DNA of 64,000 bases from Xanthostigma xanthostigma. Taxonomy: Eukaryota > Arthropoda > Insecta > Raphidioptera > Raphidiidae. The notes under the pieces were generated by a model that was given only the letters and a program-made list of their open reading frames with translations, did no database searches and was not told where the DNA came from. The DNA is taken from positions 27,572,501 through 27,636,500 of the forward strand of contig OY754470.1 of assembly GCA_963575645.1 (NCBI GenBank). Reading direction: 5' to 3'. A program made the translations under genes and the position numbers. This document shows, in pieces, positions 32,631-44,690 of this stretch; the first letter of the stretch is position 1; the number at the start of each line of letters is the position of its first letter.

Positions 32631-33197
32631 TATAATATATATGTTGAATTCATAACCTCTTTTTTGTAATTATGATTATAGCGTAAGTATGTACTTATTT
32701 ATTAATATAAAGTTGTAACGTCAATAAAAATTATTTACTAAGTTTTCGACTATTCTAATATATTCAGTGTTCACTAAAATAACAATTTGTAAACAATTAA
32801 TGTTATTAGTTGTTAAGGTGGAAACAAAAGCGACCAAATAACTTAATTTACAACGTTAGTTGTTACACTGGGTACATAATATTAAAATTGTTTAATAATG
32901 TTCAATGAATGTTATAATAAGCATCTCATTTCACAAATAATTGCAATGTTCCAAATAATGCACTAATTGTAACATAGTTCTCAACTAACGCGCCGCCATA
33001 TCTCTGTTGTAACATTTTCTGCAAACTGGACAATATAGTGTTTCTAAAATAACTAACTGTGACGTTAGTTCCTTGTGATCAAGAGTATGTGTTCATTAAA
33101 GCAGTTTGCGCAATGTCAGGGCTGAGGCAATGAGCTTTTTAAGCGACGAGACTGAATTGTCTATGCGACTATTTAATAGGTCTGTTTTAAGCAGTCA
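32631..33197. other. No gene recognised
   Basis: AT-rich, with no supported feature. Confidence 0.4.
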
Positions 33198-33328
33198 GAG
33201 AACGGTAACAGAACCGTCACCGTCTTGCGCAGGAGCTAACACAAAACAGTTTATATATTGATTTTTAAGCTACTGCGCATGACGGTCTTGCGTAGTAGCA
33301 AGACTGTGGCGGTTCTGTTACCGTTCTA
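33198..33328. repeat. Small foldback with AGAACGGTAACAGAACCG arms
   Basis: Arms of about 30 bp at 33198-33228 and 33298-33328 (AGAACGGTAACAGAACCG and its complement, then GTCTTGC) around a 69-bp AT-rich loop. A second small inversion (CTTGCGCAG / CTGCGCATGACGGTCTTGCG) lies inside. A foldback MITE or an inverted duplication. Confidence 0.7.
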
Positions 33329-34425
33329 AGACAGCTTGGAACAAACTTAAGGTAGTTTGAGAGCCGCAATCCCAAGTCAAATAAATGACTTTTTTTCATG
33401 CTATAATAATGAATAAAAATGCACATAAAAATGTATTTGATTTAATTTAATGCGAATTATAATTAAATAGTTACAGTAATGTAATTAATAAAATATTAAT
33501 TGATTAGTACTCAGCTGTCACTAGTCACTGTCACTACAACAACAGAGATAAACAACAGAGATAGAGGCCACATGTCAGTATTAAAAAATTAATAAAATCA
33601 AAAGTACGTTGTAAATTATTCTAAAATTTTTGCAGTGTGTATTTCAGACATCATTCTATCCATTAAAAAGTTTTTTTGGTGTGGTCAAGTTTGTCAATTT
33701 TTTACAAACCCTCAATTTCCGGAGTTATTGAACAAGGACACTCATTAGTGTATTTTTACATAAATTTAATTAATTATATCTCTTAAACAGTGTGGTAAAA
33801 AAATCTGATTCTTTTTCTGTAGGTGTTATAATTTTTTGAATAAATATAAAAAAATGTAGGGTCAAGTTTAAGTCATTTGGCTACCAAACTACCTTAACAA
33901 TGCACAGGTTTCTATTTTTTTCATACCCGCAGTCCCGCCATATACCCGCACCTCCACCATTTAAAAGATCAAATTTTACCCAGTCATTAAACAAATTTTT
34001 TCTGTGGATTCGCATGCATAAACGTATAATCTTTGACAATATTTTTTTGCGGGATTCTTGCAAAAACATACACAATAATTAATCCTTGGAAAAATTGAAG
34101 AAAAAACTAAATTTGTCTCGTATTATTAGTATTTCTCCGGTTACTAGAAATTTAAACTTTAAAAATATTGGTAGACAACTTTTTTGCGGAAAGTCAAAAC
34201 CAAGACTTTGTTAGTGATACGGTAGCCAGAGGCTTATTTACAGGAGCATTTCTAACTTTCCGACAAACTCAAAAGACATAAACTTGGTTCATGTTCAGTG
34301 AACAAACTTCACGAAGGAAAACAAACAGCCATCAGAATATTAGTTGTCTTCATTTAGATTTTCAAGATAGCTGACAGCATCACACATTGAATATTGTACA
34401 TGTAAACAAAATATTTTGTTACCTA
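33329..34425. other. AT-rich stretch, no gene recognised
   Basis: Two complementary-strand frames near 33881-34082 overlap each other and show no motif. Nothing supported. Confidence 0.4.
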
Positions 34426-35036
34426 AGGCCTTTTGTTAACGACAACGGATAACGGCCCGATTTTTATGACGGGCGACGGGCCGACGCGCAGTGTTCAATA
34501 GATTAGTGTGAGTGTTTGTTAACTCGACCGGCATGTAACCGTTGCAACAAAACTCAACGGATACCCGCACGTCGCCCCTCGGCGCGACGGCGGTCGGTTC
34601 GATGCAGTGGACCACGTCATTTCATAGAAGTCTGTTGACGACGACAGATGTGCGCGCACGTTTTTACCTATACCTTCCTACCTTGTGCTGTTCATTGTGA
34701 ATATGGAGTTTAAAATTGATATTGATATGGTCTTTTTTAAATTCTCTATGAGAGTATGGGATGCTCTATAAGACTCTCTTTCTAATAAAATAAGATGAAC
34801 AAATAGCCTCCTCCTTTTTTCGTAGCTGCTGTTTTTTGTATAAATAGTAGGTAGGCTAGAATAAGCTTTTTCTTTGCACTCGACATAACGTGCTTGCACT
34901 TCTTCGTCCTCCGAGTATAGAACTGATATCGATAACAACGGACGCGCTCATGTTATATTAGCGGATCGTGTACAAAGGTAACCGTTTTGCGTTGGCCCGT
35001 TACCCGTTGACTAAAACGGTCGTTAACAAGAGCCCT
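34426..35036. mobile_element. TA-flanked MITE (mariner-like ends)
   Basis: Ends AGGCCTTTTGTTAACGAC and GTCGTTAACAAGAGCCCT are imperfect inverted repeats of about 18 bp, flanked by TA on both sides (34424-34425 and 35037-35038). Subterminal CGGATAACGGCCCG and TTGGCCCGTTACCCG extend the symmetry. A TA target duplication suggests a Tc1/mariner-type transposase. 611 bp, no coding capacity, locally GC-rich near the left end. Confidence 0.72.
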
Positions 35037-35695
35037 TATAGTGTAAAATATTGTCCTTTGTAAGGCATCGGTTTAAATAGGTTTAAACATTTTCATTCAA
35101 TTCATTATATTAATGAAAGTAGCTAAGGATATTCTGGACCAAAATTAATAAAAATTGCGTCTTAAAATGAAAAAGCTGACAAAAATGTGTTTTTCCAGTA
35201 TTCAATCTAGAACCCATGAGAACCGACAGACCTACCCGATTTAAACGAAATTTGGTCAACTTATTAATCCGCCTGCACCTATTTAAAATGAACCCAAGCA
35301 AGTAAATTTATGGTATTTAGGGATTGAGAAAAGTTTTTAAGTCTAAAAATACCGAAAAAATTCTCAGACTTATTTCAAATTTGAAATTTATCCCTTCAGT
35401 TATTGTTAACATATGTTGCTAAAATTTTAAATAAATCGGCCCTAAAGGACTAGACTTACGAATTTTATTGAAACGCTAGTTTGCGGATATATATTTTTTT
35501 ACTGAAGAGTGTATTTAATTTGGATTTTGGATTGACAATAATGTAATTAAGAAAAAGACGTATTATTTTAAGGAGTTAAAATATTATAATTTGACCAAAA
35601 ATAAAGTCAAGTTCACATAATAGAGCAATACAAGCAATACAGTCTGTACCGGGCAAATATGCTATATAGTCGACAGGGTTTGGCACTGTTACTGA
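35037..35695. other. No gene recognised
   Basis: AT-rich; nothing supported. Confidence 0.4.
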
Positions 35696-36157
35696 TCTAT
35701 ATCAACGCACAACTCAAACCACTGGACGGATTGGGCTGAAATTTGGCACAGAAATAGTTATTATAACGTAGGCATTCGCTGATGTTAGATTTTTAAATAT
35801 TCACCCCTAAAAGGGTATAATGGGGATTCAAAGTTTGCATGGAGAAATCATATAATATAGAATACTGATGTATCAATTCGAAAATGCGCAGGATTACTCC
35901 TGTCAACAATTAAATAAATACGTGTTTTTCATGCTTTTTCAAAAACATTCCCTTCAGAGGGTGAACAGAGGTAACTAGTCTAAAAATCAACATGAGCATC
36001 ATTTTCAAGGTTTGTCAGGACGTTGATCACGTGAATGTCATCAATTTTAAAATTTATTGGGGGGGGGGCTACGTCGAGAAAGGTGTAACTATGCTAAATA
36101 ATGGAAATGCATCCGTGTTCCGTCTCAATCACGTGCGAAGCCGCGGGTAACGGCTAG
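35696..36157 (+). mobile_element. Degraded Helitron
   Basis: Starts TCTATATCAACGCACAACTC, continues with ACCACTGGACGGATTGGGCT and GAAATTTGGCACAGAAATAG, and ends GAAGCCGCGGGTAACGGCTAG followed by T. These are typical internal and terminal texts of non-autonomous Helitrons in moths and butterflies. About 462 bp. A run of G at 36060-36068 lies near the 3' end. Confidence 0.65.
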
Positions 36158-36231
36158 TTACTTAATATAGAGCAATATTGACCAATTTCCGTTATGTTCA
36201 TAGGTAATCGTTACATTCCAGATAGAGATTG

Positions 36232-37140
36232 GGGTCCAGTTCGATAACACTATGCACCCAAATTTTGAAATTTTTTTTTTGTCATAGAAAACGCTAAATT
36301 TTGACGTTCAAAAAAAAAAAAAACTTTGCGGATTATTCACAAATTTCCTCAAAAATACGTGAAAAAAATGGAAATACTTTTCGTCTTTCACTGTCATTTT
36401 TTGAATCTAACCAATCATAAATCACAAATACACGTCATAGCAACTGGTGTAGAATTATTGTATAACTATCTCACTTTGTATGCAGCTTTCGATTGTGTTA
36501 TGGAAGCAGGGTCGTATTTAGATTCGCATACCCGTTTATCGTTCATCCCGGAATTGTTTTTTTAAAAACTCAACATTTGCCCCTTCCCGTTTCACTGCGA
36601 GACAATTCGCATACCCCTTTATCGTTCACCCCAGAATTACAATTCGCATACCCGTTTATCGTTCACCCCGGAATTGTTTTTTTAAAAACTCCACATTTGC
36701 CCCTTCCCGTTTCACTGCGAGACAATTCGCATACCCCTTTATCAAAAATGCGGTGGTTTTCAATCTTCATGAAAATGTGAGTTTTAAATTTAAAATGAAG
36801 TTTTATAAATTAAAATTTCCAAATAAGTACGACTCTGCCCTGAACGTTCAATTGTATTTCATTCCAACCAATTGATATTTCTATCTTTGTTTATCATAGA
36901 TACAGGTATATATAACTTTCTCTTTTCTTATCACTATATGAGACAAGATAGCGATCGCTATAGTAAATAATATACTCTAAATCAACTTACTATACCATAT
37001 TTAATTTTTTTAAATTAATTTATAAAAATTTATTTTCCGCACTTAAAACGACCAATAACGCTGTTATATGTTATATAAAACAATAATTGTGAATTTCCAG
37101 TGGATATTTTGCATAGCAAGTTATCGTACTCTTACCTAGA
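36232..37140. repeat. Dispersed repeat copy with internal tandem expansion
   Basis: Same family as 3440-3945. Its middle carries a tandem duplication of 120 bp (36522-36641 and 36642-36745), each with two sub-units of ATTCGCATACCC(G/C)TTTATC, at 36522, 36605, 36642 and 36725. The 95-codon open frame here is simply the tandem repeat read in frame. Confidence 0.7.
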
Positions 37141-37589
37141 GATTGTATTGAAACACATCCTTAGATTATACGCTATTCGGATATCCCTATTTTAGTTTGG
37201 ATACATAATACAGCAGAATCAACCAATTCACGTACCAAGTGTATGTGTATGTGTACAATAATATGATTGTGGGTGTGTGTGTGTGTGTATGGAGTGCGCT
37301 TAAATGGCTCCAACAAGTGTAACATTCTGTGGGCATCAGAGATTGCTGCGCTTTGTATGGTGTTAGACTGGAATCTCACACACAATAGCCACCCGTTCAC
37401 ACTCTAAATACAGTTTATTTGTACAAAAACTACTACAGTACGCTGTTTAGAATTGTATTTATCTACGTGTTGTTGAATACGTTTCTACAAAATAAATCCC
37501 ACGTGAGAGAGAAAGAATTGTTGATTATAGACGCTCAACAACTGACTTTATAAGTCCAAGTGTGTAGGCTTTCACGGCCGGTGTTAATC
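37141..37589. repeat. GT microsatellite region
   Basis: A (GT)n tract at about 37241-37290 in otherwise gene-free DNA. Confidence 0.6.
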
Positions 37590-38097
37590 CAAATCTTCTC
37601 GGTTTCCGGGCCTGTGTGCCCTGGTCTATTGGTATTTCTACCTGACGTTTCGTCTACAACTGCGGTAGACATTATCAAAGGAGTTGTGGTAGCGGGCGAA
37701 GTGTCCTTCTAGACTGCTCACAGGTAAGTGTGTCGACAAGTGCGGTAGTTCCGTCTTCTAGCCATAGAAATACACAAACACACAAATAATTTCAACCGGA
37801 CAGTTGAAGGTTTGAATCTAAGTAAAACCTAGACACCAGCACTGTGCAATACCAACCCACTGAATAGAACGGCCAATCACAGAAGAGCATACTACGACCG
37901 AGTAGAGAACACGAGCACGCTGAAAATAAAAGACAGAAGTACCGCACTTGTCGACACACTTACCTGTGAGCAGCCTAGAAGGACACTTCGCCCGCTACCA
38001 CATCGCCTTTGATAATGTCTACTGCGGTTGTAGACGAAACGTCAGGTAGAAATACCAATGAACCGCGACATACAAGCCCGGAAACCAAGAAGATTTT
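37590..38097. mobile_element. Foldback element with TTCTCGGTTTCCGGGC arms
   Basis: About 508 bp. The left arm (37590-37735) contains AATCTTCTCGGTTTCCGGGC, GGTATTTCTACCTGACGTTT, CGTCTACAACTGCGGTAGAC and GTAGCGGGCGAAGTGTCC. The right arm (from about 37945) contains their complements in mirrored order. The left arm has a few extra bases, and the spacer of about 210 bp includes CCAATCACAGAAGAGCA. No coding capacity. Confidence 0.8.
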
Positions 38098-38194
38098 TAC
38101 TTTATAAGTGTCTATAATCAAACGAGAGCAATGAGTCCCGAGTAGATTCCAATTACTAACCCGGAATATAAGAATATCAACAAAGTTTCAACTA

Positions 38195-38345
38195 AAAACT
38201 GTCTATTATACGTGAATGCGGTTAAGACGCTACGGGTAGATTGACGTGTGAGAAAGAACGGATAGGAGTTGAATTAAAGCTCTCTTTCGCACACTTTAAC
38301 CTACCCGTAGCATCTTATCCGCACTCACGCATAATAGACAGTTTT
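38195..38345. mobile_element. Near-palindromic foldback with AAAACTGTCTATTAT arms
   Basis: Arms of about 66 bp (from 38195, and ending at 38345) mirror each other: AAAACTGTCTATTATACGTG and ACGCATAATAGACAGTTTT, and inside them CTACGGGTAGATTGACGTG / CTTTAACCTACCCGTAGC. The spacer is under 25 bp. Similar to a compact MITE. Confidence 0.78.
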
Positions 38346-38751
38346 GTAACCGCTTGGTAGACATTAATGATTTGACTTATTTATTTTTTAGTTTATTAAA
38401 TGCTATATTTGAAGGCATTAAAATTTCAAAGTGCTTCAAGGACTGTTTTTGCAAACAAAATTTTGCAAAGTTAAAAATTCACAGCTTGGCTAGGCTTCAA
38501 GCCAGATATTCGATTTTATGCTACCTCAAATACCTACCTAAAATTGTTTGATAGCTCTCCTACTATAATTTCTTACCCCTCAGGAGAAACATTGGACTGT
38601 AGTTTGCATTCCAATGTTTTTTGGGATCTAGGGACCCGAGTTCGTTCCAGTCGGTTTGTGTATGCCGACTGGCAGATTCGCAAATATACACAAATGCTGA
38701 TGAACTCAGTTGTTGAGCGTTTATATAATCTACAATCTATCAATAACGTAT
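38346..38751. other. No gene recognised
   Basis: Two short plus-strand frames (65 and 70 codons) overlap here and have no recognisable motif. Confidence 0.35.
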
Positions 38752-39351
38752 TGTAAAAAAACTGTTCTGGTCCGTGGTGGAAATTATTTATTTACAATAA
38801 TAAATGTTTAACAATCAGAAACAAAATAACAATTCTAAATAATAAAAATAGACGAAGAATATAAAGTCCTAATTATGCACACAAAATATTTACAACACAC
38901 CAACACACCGAAGTTTAGGTATCTAATACACTTATTCGCACTTGTCTATTAACTATATTCACACGATTATTTACAAAAAGTTATTGATGTAGAACCAGAT
39001 TTATATAATTGCACTCAATGGTTTACACAACTCATTTATCTTCTATTTAGCAGCTACCTCGATCTTGCTGTACCGACACTGAACAATTTATTTCACAGTT
39101 ATTTGTAATCCACTGTACGTACGCGCTGCAACTAACCAACTGACTGGCTGACTTGCCAACCACTCCGCTTGCATTTTATAGCTTCGTCCCCCGCCTGTAA
39201 GAATGTTCTAGAAGCACCGAGATCCCTTCTTTACATGTATCGCCTTCTTCAAGCAAATTTATGAAGGTCGGGTTTTGACAACTTGCTTTCCATTATTGTT
39301 GCGAGAATAGTCCACAGAAAGCATAGTCGTCCCAACAGGGAGCGCGCAACA
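38752..39351 (-). repeat. Solo LTR, minus strand (same family as 47996-50369)
   Basis: Read on the minus strand it runs from TGTTGCGCGCTCCCTGTTGG to AACAGTTTTTTTACA, i.e. TG...CA ends. A TATA-like GCTATAAAATG (plus 39176-39186) and AATAAATAATTTCC before the 3' end act as the expected promoter and poly(A) signals. The last ~45 bases align with the end of the LTR at 47996-50369. There is no internal gag/pol on either side. The flanks GTAT (38748-38751) and GTGT (39352-39355) look like a 4-bp duplication with one change. Confidence 0.75.
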
Positions 39352-39507
39352 GTGTTAAGGAGTTGCCATAACATCTTTTTAAGTAGTTACGATTATTATT
39401 GATGTTTCAAATTATCGTTTTATGATTCTTTTTACGTTTGGTATTGAGTTCTTTTCTTTTTCGAGACCCTGTTCTAAACAGGAACCAATATGAACGAATA
39501 CAGGAAA

Positions 39508-40458
39508 CTACGATGCGGTATTTTGTACCAGACAAATCGATATTTTAACTCCTAAGTGACTTATAAGTAATTCCAGCGTCTTATTTTGAATGCAAACGTG
39601 TTGTGTGCGACGTCTGAAGTAAGTATAGTAGATCAGTTTAGGCTGTGAACTGCCTCCATCTATTATACGCGCTAGACAATTTATTTTCCTTAGTTCAAAC
39701 ATAGAGATGTTGAATATTGCATTGTGTTCTCTTTCCATACACAACCAGCTAGTAGAACCTCCCTCTTTCAAGCACATCTTCTTCACCGCTTCCTTTATTT
39801 CTGGTTCAGCACGACGTACTACTATGGGGTCGACCATAACTACTTTTGATACCTGCTTACGTAAGCCCATGAGCTTAATGCACGTTGAAATGTTTTTGAA
39901 TCTTCGTTTAAAACCGACAAGCTTTAGTATTGGTGCTAACTTCTGGACCGAATCTACAACATGCTTTAAAATTTATACAAAAGATCAACACTTCCAGGAA
40001 AATCTGATTTTAATTCTTTGAAATATTTTATACATAAAAAGTTCGATTAAAATGTATAAGTCTATACCACATTTAACCTAGAAATAAACTTAACAGCGAC
40101 GTATTCACGGACAGTTCCAATTACCGAATTTACAAGTAGCTTGTAAAATTAAACTGAATTGTGAAAATGTAAGACATAGCCAGATACAATACAACCGATC
40201 TCTATTATAACACTTGCTGTCTGATAAAAGAGGCTTTCCTAGTTTTTGTTTAAACTCATGCAGTTTGTATACCTTTGAAACATTATGCAAAGGTAATATG
40301 TTACATTTCCATTTTAAGGTCATCTGAATACAAATGTTGTTATTTGAATTCATTTTCACCTGAAGTTTTCTGTTTTCATTCCAACATTTCTTTGCATTTT
40401 CATTAAGAAATAAAACAATGAAAACATCGATCAAAATACAAACAGATAACAATTTCAT
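39508..40458 (-). CDS. Candidate two-exon secreted protein, unrecognised
   Basis: A tentative gene. Exon 1 (40458 to 40360) encodes MKLLSVCILIDVFIVLFLNE..., a good signal-peptide-like start, and ends CTTCAG followed by the donor GTGAAAA. A phase-matching exon 2 could begin at 39963 after TTTTAAAG and stay open to the stop at 39508: 151 codons with a basic patch GFKRRFKN, then EPEIKEAVKKMC and several Cys. The joined frame would give about 184 residues with no domain I recognise. An overlapping plus-strand frame (39707-40021) competes, and if exon 1 is read on without splicing it also stays open to 40105. Splice sites are weak. Could be chance frames. Confidence 0.28.
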
Positions 40459-41915
40459 ATAGCGATATCCAATGTTTCCTCTAATTTTTTCGCTAACTGC
40501 GCGGTACAAACGTATTTATGTTACCGGAATATAATATTCGTCATTTTACATAATATGTATTATATGCTACAACAAGTTACCCAACGAAATAGAGAAGATC
40601 GCGTCTTTTAAACTCTTTAAAAAGACAATGCGTAACTATTTAATCAATAATAATTTGTTTCTACAGCACAGAAGAATTTTTAAATTTTTAAAGCTAATGT
40701 ACTTATGTGTTTACATGACATGTTCTGCTGTTTGCAATACGAACAACAAATATATTATTATTATTATTACTATTATTATAGAAGAAAAATGTTCAAATCG
40801 TATGTAAAAGTGCGCAAGTAAGGGGACACCGTTGACATAACTGTGTTCACCGTTGACCAATGTTCCTTCTATTTTATTTTGCTTCAAAACGTATGTAAAG
40901 GTGCGTAAAGGGGGGGGGGGTTCCATGCCTGTGTTTGAAGGGACATTTTTTTAATAAATAGTACTCTTGAAAATTATATTTTGAAGCATTTTTATAACAC
41001 AAACAAGAAAGAATTTTTGTCAGTTTTAGATGCATTTCTTTTATAAAATTTAAATTGCGCAGCTTTCACAAAATTAGTGCGCGGCCGCGCAACCGCGCAG
41101 CTTAGAGGCAATTTGGTGATATCGACGCATTATAGTAGATAAATAATTTATACCGTGATTGGTAGTAGTGGGCTCGAGTTATATGAACATCCATTAAGCT
41201 AATAGCTTATATATCTATTGGTGTGAGATGTACAGAGGGTGGCCATTACTTAATGAAAATTAATATAAAAACAATATTTCCACGCTGTTATTAATAATTA
41301 TAAAAAGTCATCAATGAAAATATTATCTTACGTTGTGTTTTTATTGAAGAGTTATTAATATCGACATCGGTAAAATAATTGTTCACCTTTTGTTTAGACA
41401 CGGCATTAATTTATCAGAAAATTAAAATATTTCACTAACTTACTTAGAAATAATTTCTAGATATTCATTTAAATTCGTGGCACAGTTCAATACAAAAATA
41501 GATCTTTGGAAGTCTCAGAAAGAAATTCTCGTTCATCTTAGGAAAACAACTCTATAGGACAGACTTAAAAGATAGACAACTAGCTACCTAATTTAACTGG
41601 ATAGATTATAAATTATAGACACAACTTCTGAACTCATCAGCGTCTATGCGTGCATTAGAGAAACTGACAGTCAGCATACACACCGACTGGTACGAGCTTG
41701 AGTTCCTGCGAGCGCTAATTTCCAAAAAAACATTGGAATTAAAACTACATTTCATTGTTTCGCCTGAGGGGCCTTACATCCAACCGTATTTGCGTTTTGA
41801 GAGTAGGACAGTCAGAATTCCATCTTATCTTAGACGTGATTTTCCACTCTTTTGTCATTTCTTCTGTTTAATAGTTGAGCATGAATGTAAAAACATGTTG
41901 ATTACCAATCTAATG
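40459..41915. other. AT-rich stretch, no gene recognised
   Basis: Contains an ATT repeat (40755-40780), a G10 run (40911-40920), and a plus-strand frame at 41646-41960 (104 codons) that I do not recognise and whose end lies in the foldback element. No supported gene. Confidence 0.4.
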
Positions 41916-41919
41916 CCCA

Positions 41920-42468
41920 TGTTACGGCTAATACGAGAAACTGGTTTATTCGCGAATTAACCGGCGTCAAGGATAAATGCCGAATATGTCTTAGTTTCTC
42001 GCTTTTTCGCCTATTATCAGGTGCAAGCAGGTTAAAACGCGAATTATCCAAAAGCAACCGTATAAAACGTTTATTGTCTCATACCGGTTATTTAAACAGG
42101 GTATTCTTATTTTTATGATAAATCTATTTGTTTTTTATCAGTGTTGTTTTATTGTTTTATTTTATTTGAAGAACATTAATTGTTATTTTGTATTAAGTAT
42201 TTTAATAAAAATTACAGCTCACTACTTGTACGCACGTCTATGAATTTGAGGTTAATTGCTTACTTAACATATTATCCGGCTAATTCGCGAAAGAGCCAAG
42301 AGCTATCGGATATAACCGATCATATTGTCTAATTCGCGTTTTAACCGAATAATTTGCGAAAATTGTTAAATCATATTTCTTTCTTTGGTAATAACCGGCT
42401 GTATTGGTTAATTCGGGTATTAGCCGGTTAATTCGCGAATTAACTAGTTTCTCGTATTAACCGTAACA
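41920..42468. mobile_element. Foldback MITE with 4-bp TSD and TTCGCGAATTAACC repeats
   Basis: 549 bp from TGTTACGGCTAATACGAGAA to GTATTAACCGTAACA, flanked by CCCA at 41916-41919 and 42469-42472. Outer arms of about 45 bp read ...CGCGAATTAACCGG. Several further copies of the core TAATTCGCG / CGCGAATTA and AACCGG appear in the subterminal regions in both orientations (near 42032, 42271, 42331, 42396). Multiple subterminal copies of one word resemble transposase-binding arrays. No coding capacity. Confidence 0.82.
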
Positions 42469-42469
42469 C

Positions 42470-42832
42470 CCATATTCACCGAACACTATTAAGAATAGAA
42501 GTTACTAATCTTGAAACAAATTTATTCGTTAGAACCTAATTGAGATCAAAACTTACACTAACTTTAATGTTTTACAAGTATCCACATCACAAAAGGTTAA
42601 TAAACAACACGTAAGTACATTCACAAGAGCAACTGTGGATATATTACTCCACGTTTATAGGTTAGGTATTATAATCTATGTGGCGGCCATTTTTATTTTA
42701 TCAGGCGAATAAATTCATAAAACATAATTATGTTTGGTGAATTAAATTAACGCTATTTATTCGGAGGAATAGCTACCAGAAGAATAAATGGACCGAATAA
42801 ATAACTACTTACGTTTGGTGAGTATGTAAGAG
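42470..42832 (-). mobile_element. MITE (CATATTCACCAAAC family), copy 1
   Basis: Reverse-complement relation to 50762-51315: shared blocks TATTCGG, CATAATTATGTTTG, GGCGGCCATTTTTATTTTAT and GGTTAGGTATTATAAT. Both ends carry TTCACC(G/A)AAC-type terminal repeats. The foldback 41920-42468 ends exactly at its left border. Confidence 0.7.
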
Positions 42833-43369
42833 TGACGATCTACAAATAATCACATAAATATGCTTGACTATATAGTGATACCGTTTACACATATTGTGAT
42901 GGAATGAGACGGAGAGTCACTGGGTGTCATCTTCTATTGGCTTCACTCTAGATTTGGGCAGCTGTACCACATATGTGTCAAGCGTGTCGTAAGCACAGAG
43001 ACCCACGTGATTTGGAAAAGGGTTGGGGAACCTTGTCTCACACGCTTGTCTGTTTGGAAACGACATGGGACATGTATTCCGTGACCTTTGTACCTTTAGT
43101 TTGGGATTCTGTTAATATAATAATATTATTTCATTGTCGACTCAAATAAACATTAATTGTTTACAAGCACAATATTTAAGAAAATGAGATACATATTCAT
43201 ACCAACAAAGTCATAATTAACATGGCGTAATTTTATTAGAATCTAACAAATTAAGACAAAAATTGCTACTCCTTATACATTCTTATTGATGCGAAGTAAC
43301 TAATGACATGTTTATGGGAAGACGTTGGATTAAACATTGAAACATTGCTTTAGTTGAAGGCGACATCTA

Positions 43370-43570
43370 GATAACAGGGCGACATTAAGTTACCAGTATT
43401 TCGTTAGATGCGCAACCCTTGCTTTGTGTATGCGCTGGATCATAACTTAACTTTTGTTAAAGGCGAGAACTAGATGACGGCAAAATTTAGTTACTGGGCG
43501 ATATTTAGTCACTATAATTTCGTTAGTTGACAGGGCGAAATTTAGTTGCTAGAATTTCGCTTAAATTTGT
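43370..43570 (-). repeat. Dispersed repeat, inverted copy of the 3945 family
   Basis: Contains CTTGCTTTGTGTATGCGCT and TTTCGTTAGTTGACAGGGCG, the reverse complements of blocks at 3945-4080. Confidence 0.65.
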
Positions 43571-43644
43571 TCACATCTGGCCGGCGTCACATTTGTTTTG
43601 TTTAATAGACACTGGGGGCCCTTTGGGATGATATCAGTCCACAT

Positions 43645-44690
43645 TTTACCATTCCAACCCACAAGTGGGGAATGGTACTAGTTTAGGTCAAAAATCACTT
43701 TTCAAAAATTTTACAATATCTTTCCGTTTTGAGGTCCCCCGAATCCAAAAAACATATTTTTGGAAAAACTCTGTGCGTCTGTTTGTCTATGAACACGATA
43801 CAGGTAAAACGGATGAGCGGATTGAAACCAAATTTTGGGAGGATGTTTGGTATGCAAATATGAAGAGCCCTATTGTTTTTGGGGAAAATTGGCGCATGCG
43901 CAGAAGAGATATATGCTAAAACGGCGTTTTTTATATAATAAAGGTACCTATACTTTTCATGACGGCTTATTAATCTATTTATTTTTTCAAGAAAATTTTG
44001 TTATAAAAAAATTTTTCCAAACTTTATAGTTTCGGAAATATTTTGAAAATAAAAAAAAATCAGCCGCTCTTTTGTTTTATGGATCTGTCTGAAATAAACT
44101 AGTTAGGCATGCTTTGATTAATTTTTACATGACGTGGAACATATTATGTAGGTAACCATGGCAACAAATAGCTAATATCAAATTTTTATTGGACTTTACT
44201 GTAATTTTGTAGATTGCGTGGTAATTTTATCAATAATATCGTCGTTTAGTTTTAAATAATGTAACTTTAGTAATTCAGCAACAATATATTTTATTTTATT
44301 AAAAACTGCAAAGCTGTACGACAGTAACTTTTATAATAATTAATAATTGATTTTTAAGAAATAATTCTACAGAAAAAAATATAATAATTTTGAATAATTT
44401 TGTTACATAAAAAAATACAATTGTATTGTATAACAAAAAATAAAATGATATGAAATGCACAGTTCACGCGATAATTGTTGCCTAAAATGTTATTTTCTCC
44501 AACAATATTGAATACTAGCCATTACCCGCGTCACCTAACGCGATATCAGAAATTTTATTTTCTTTATTATAATCAAATTTCAACATTTTTGAAGTTGGAA
44601 TGGTCCCGTCGCCCAATTGGCAGGAATATTTCATTTAAATTCGCCAGTGATTATATAGAACAATTTCTAGCACTTCTATAAAAATCGCTA
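43645..44690. repeat. Dispersed repeat (CCATTCCAACCCACAAGTGG family), copy A
   Basis: About 1 kb beginning TACCATTCCAACCCACAAGT, with CGTTTTGAGGTCCCCCGAAT, GGATGAGCGGATTGAAACCA, TTTTGGGAGGATGTTTGGTA and CGCATGCGCAGAAGAGATAT. Near 44513 it includes ACTAGCCATTACCCGCGTCA, the reverse complement of a Helitron-like 3' end. Related copies are at 45797-46735 and 61542-62130, and fragments at 27006-27063 and 30303-30355. The two plus-strand frames here (84 and 64 codons) are not genes. Confidence 0.7.

Noticed and set aside
36493..36780. 95-codon frame with internal peptide repeats
   Set aside because: It is the 120-bp tandem DNA repeat read in a frame that happens to lack stops; no start context or homologue known.
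41646..41960. 104-codon plus-strand frame
   Set aside because: Runs into the foldback element at 41920, no motif, isolated.
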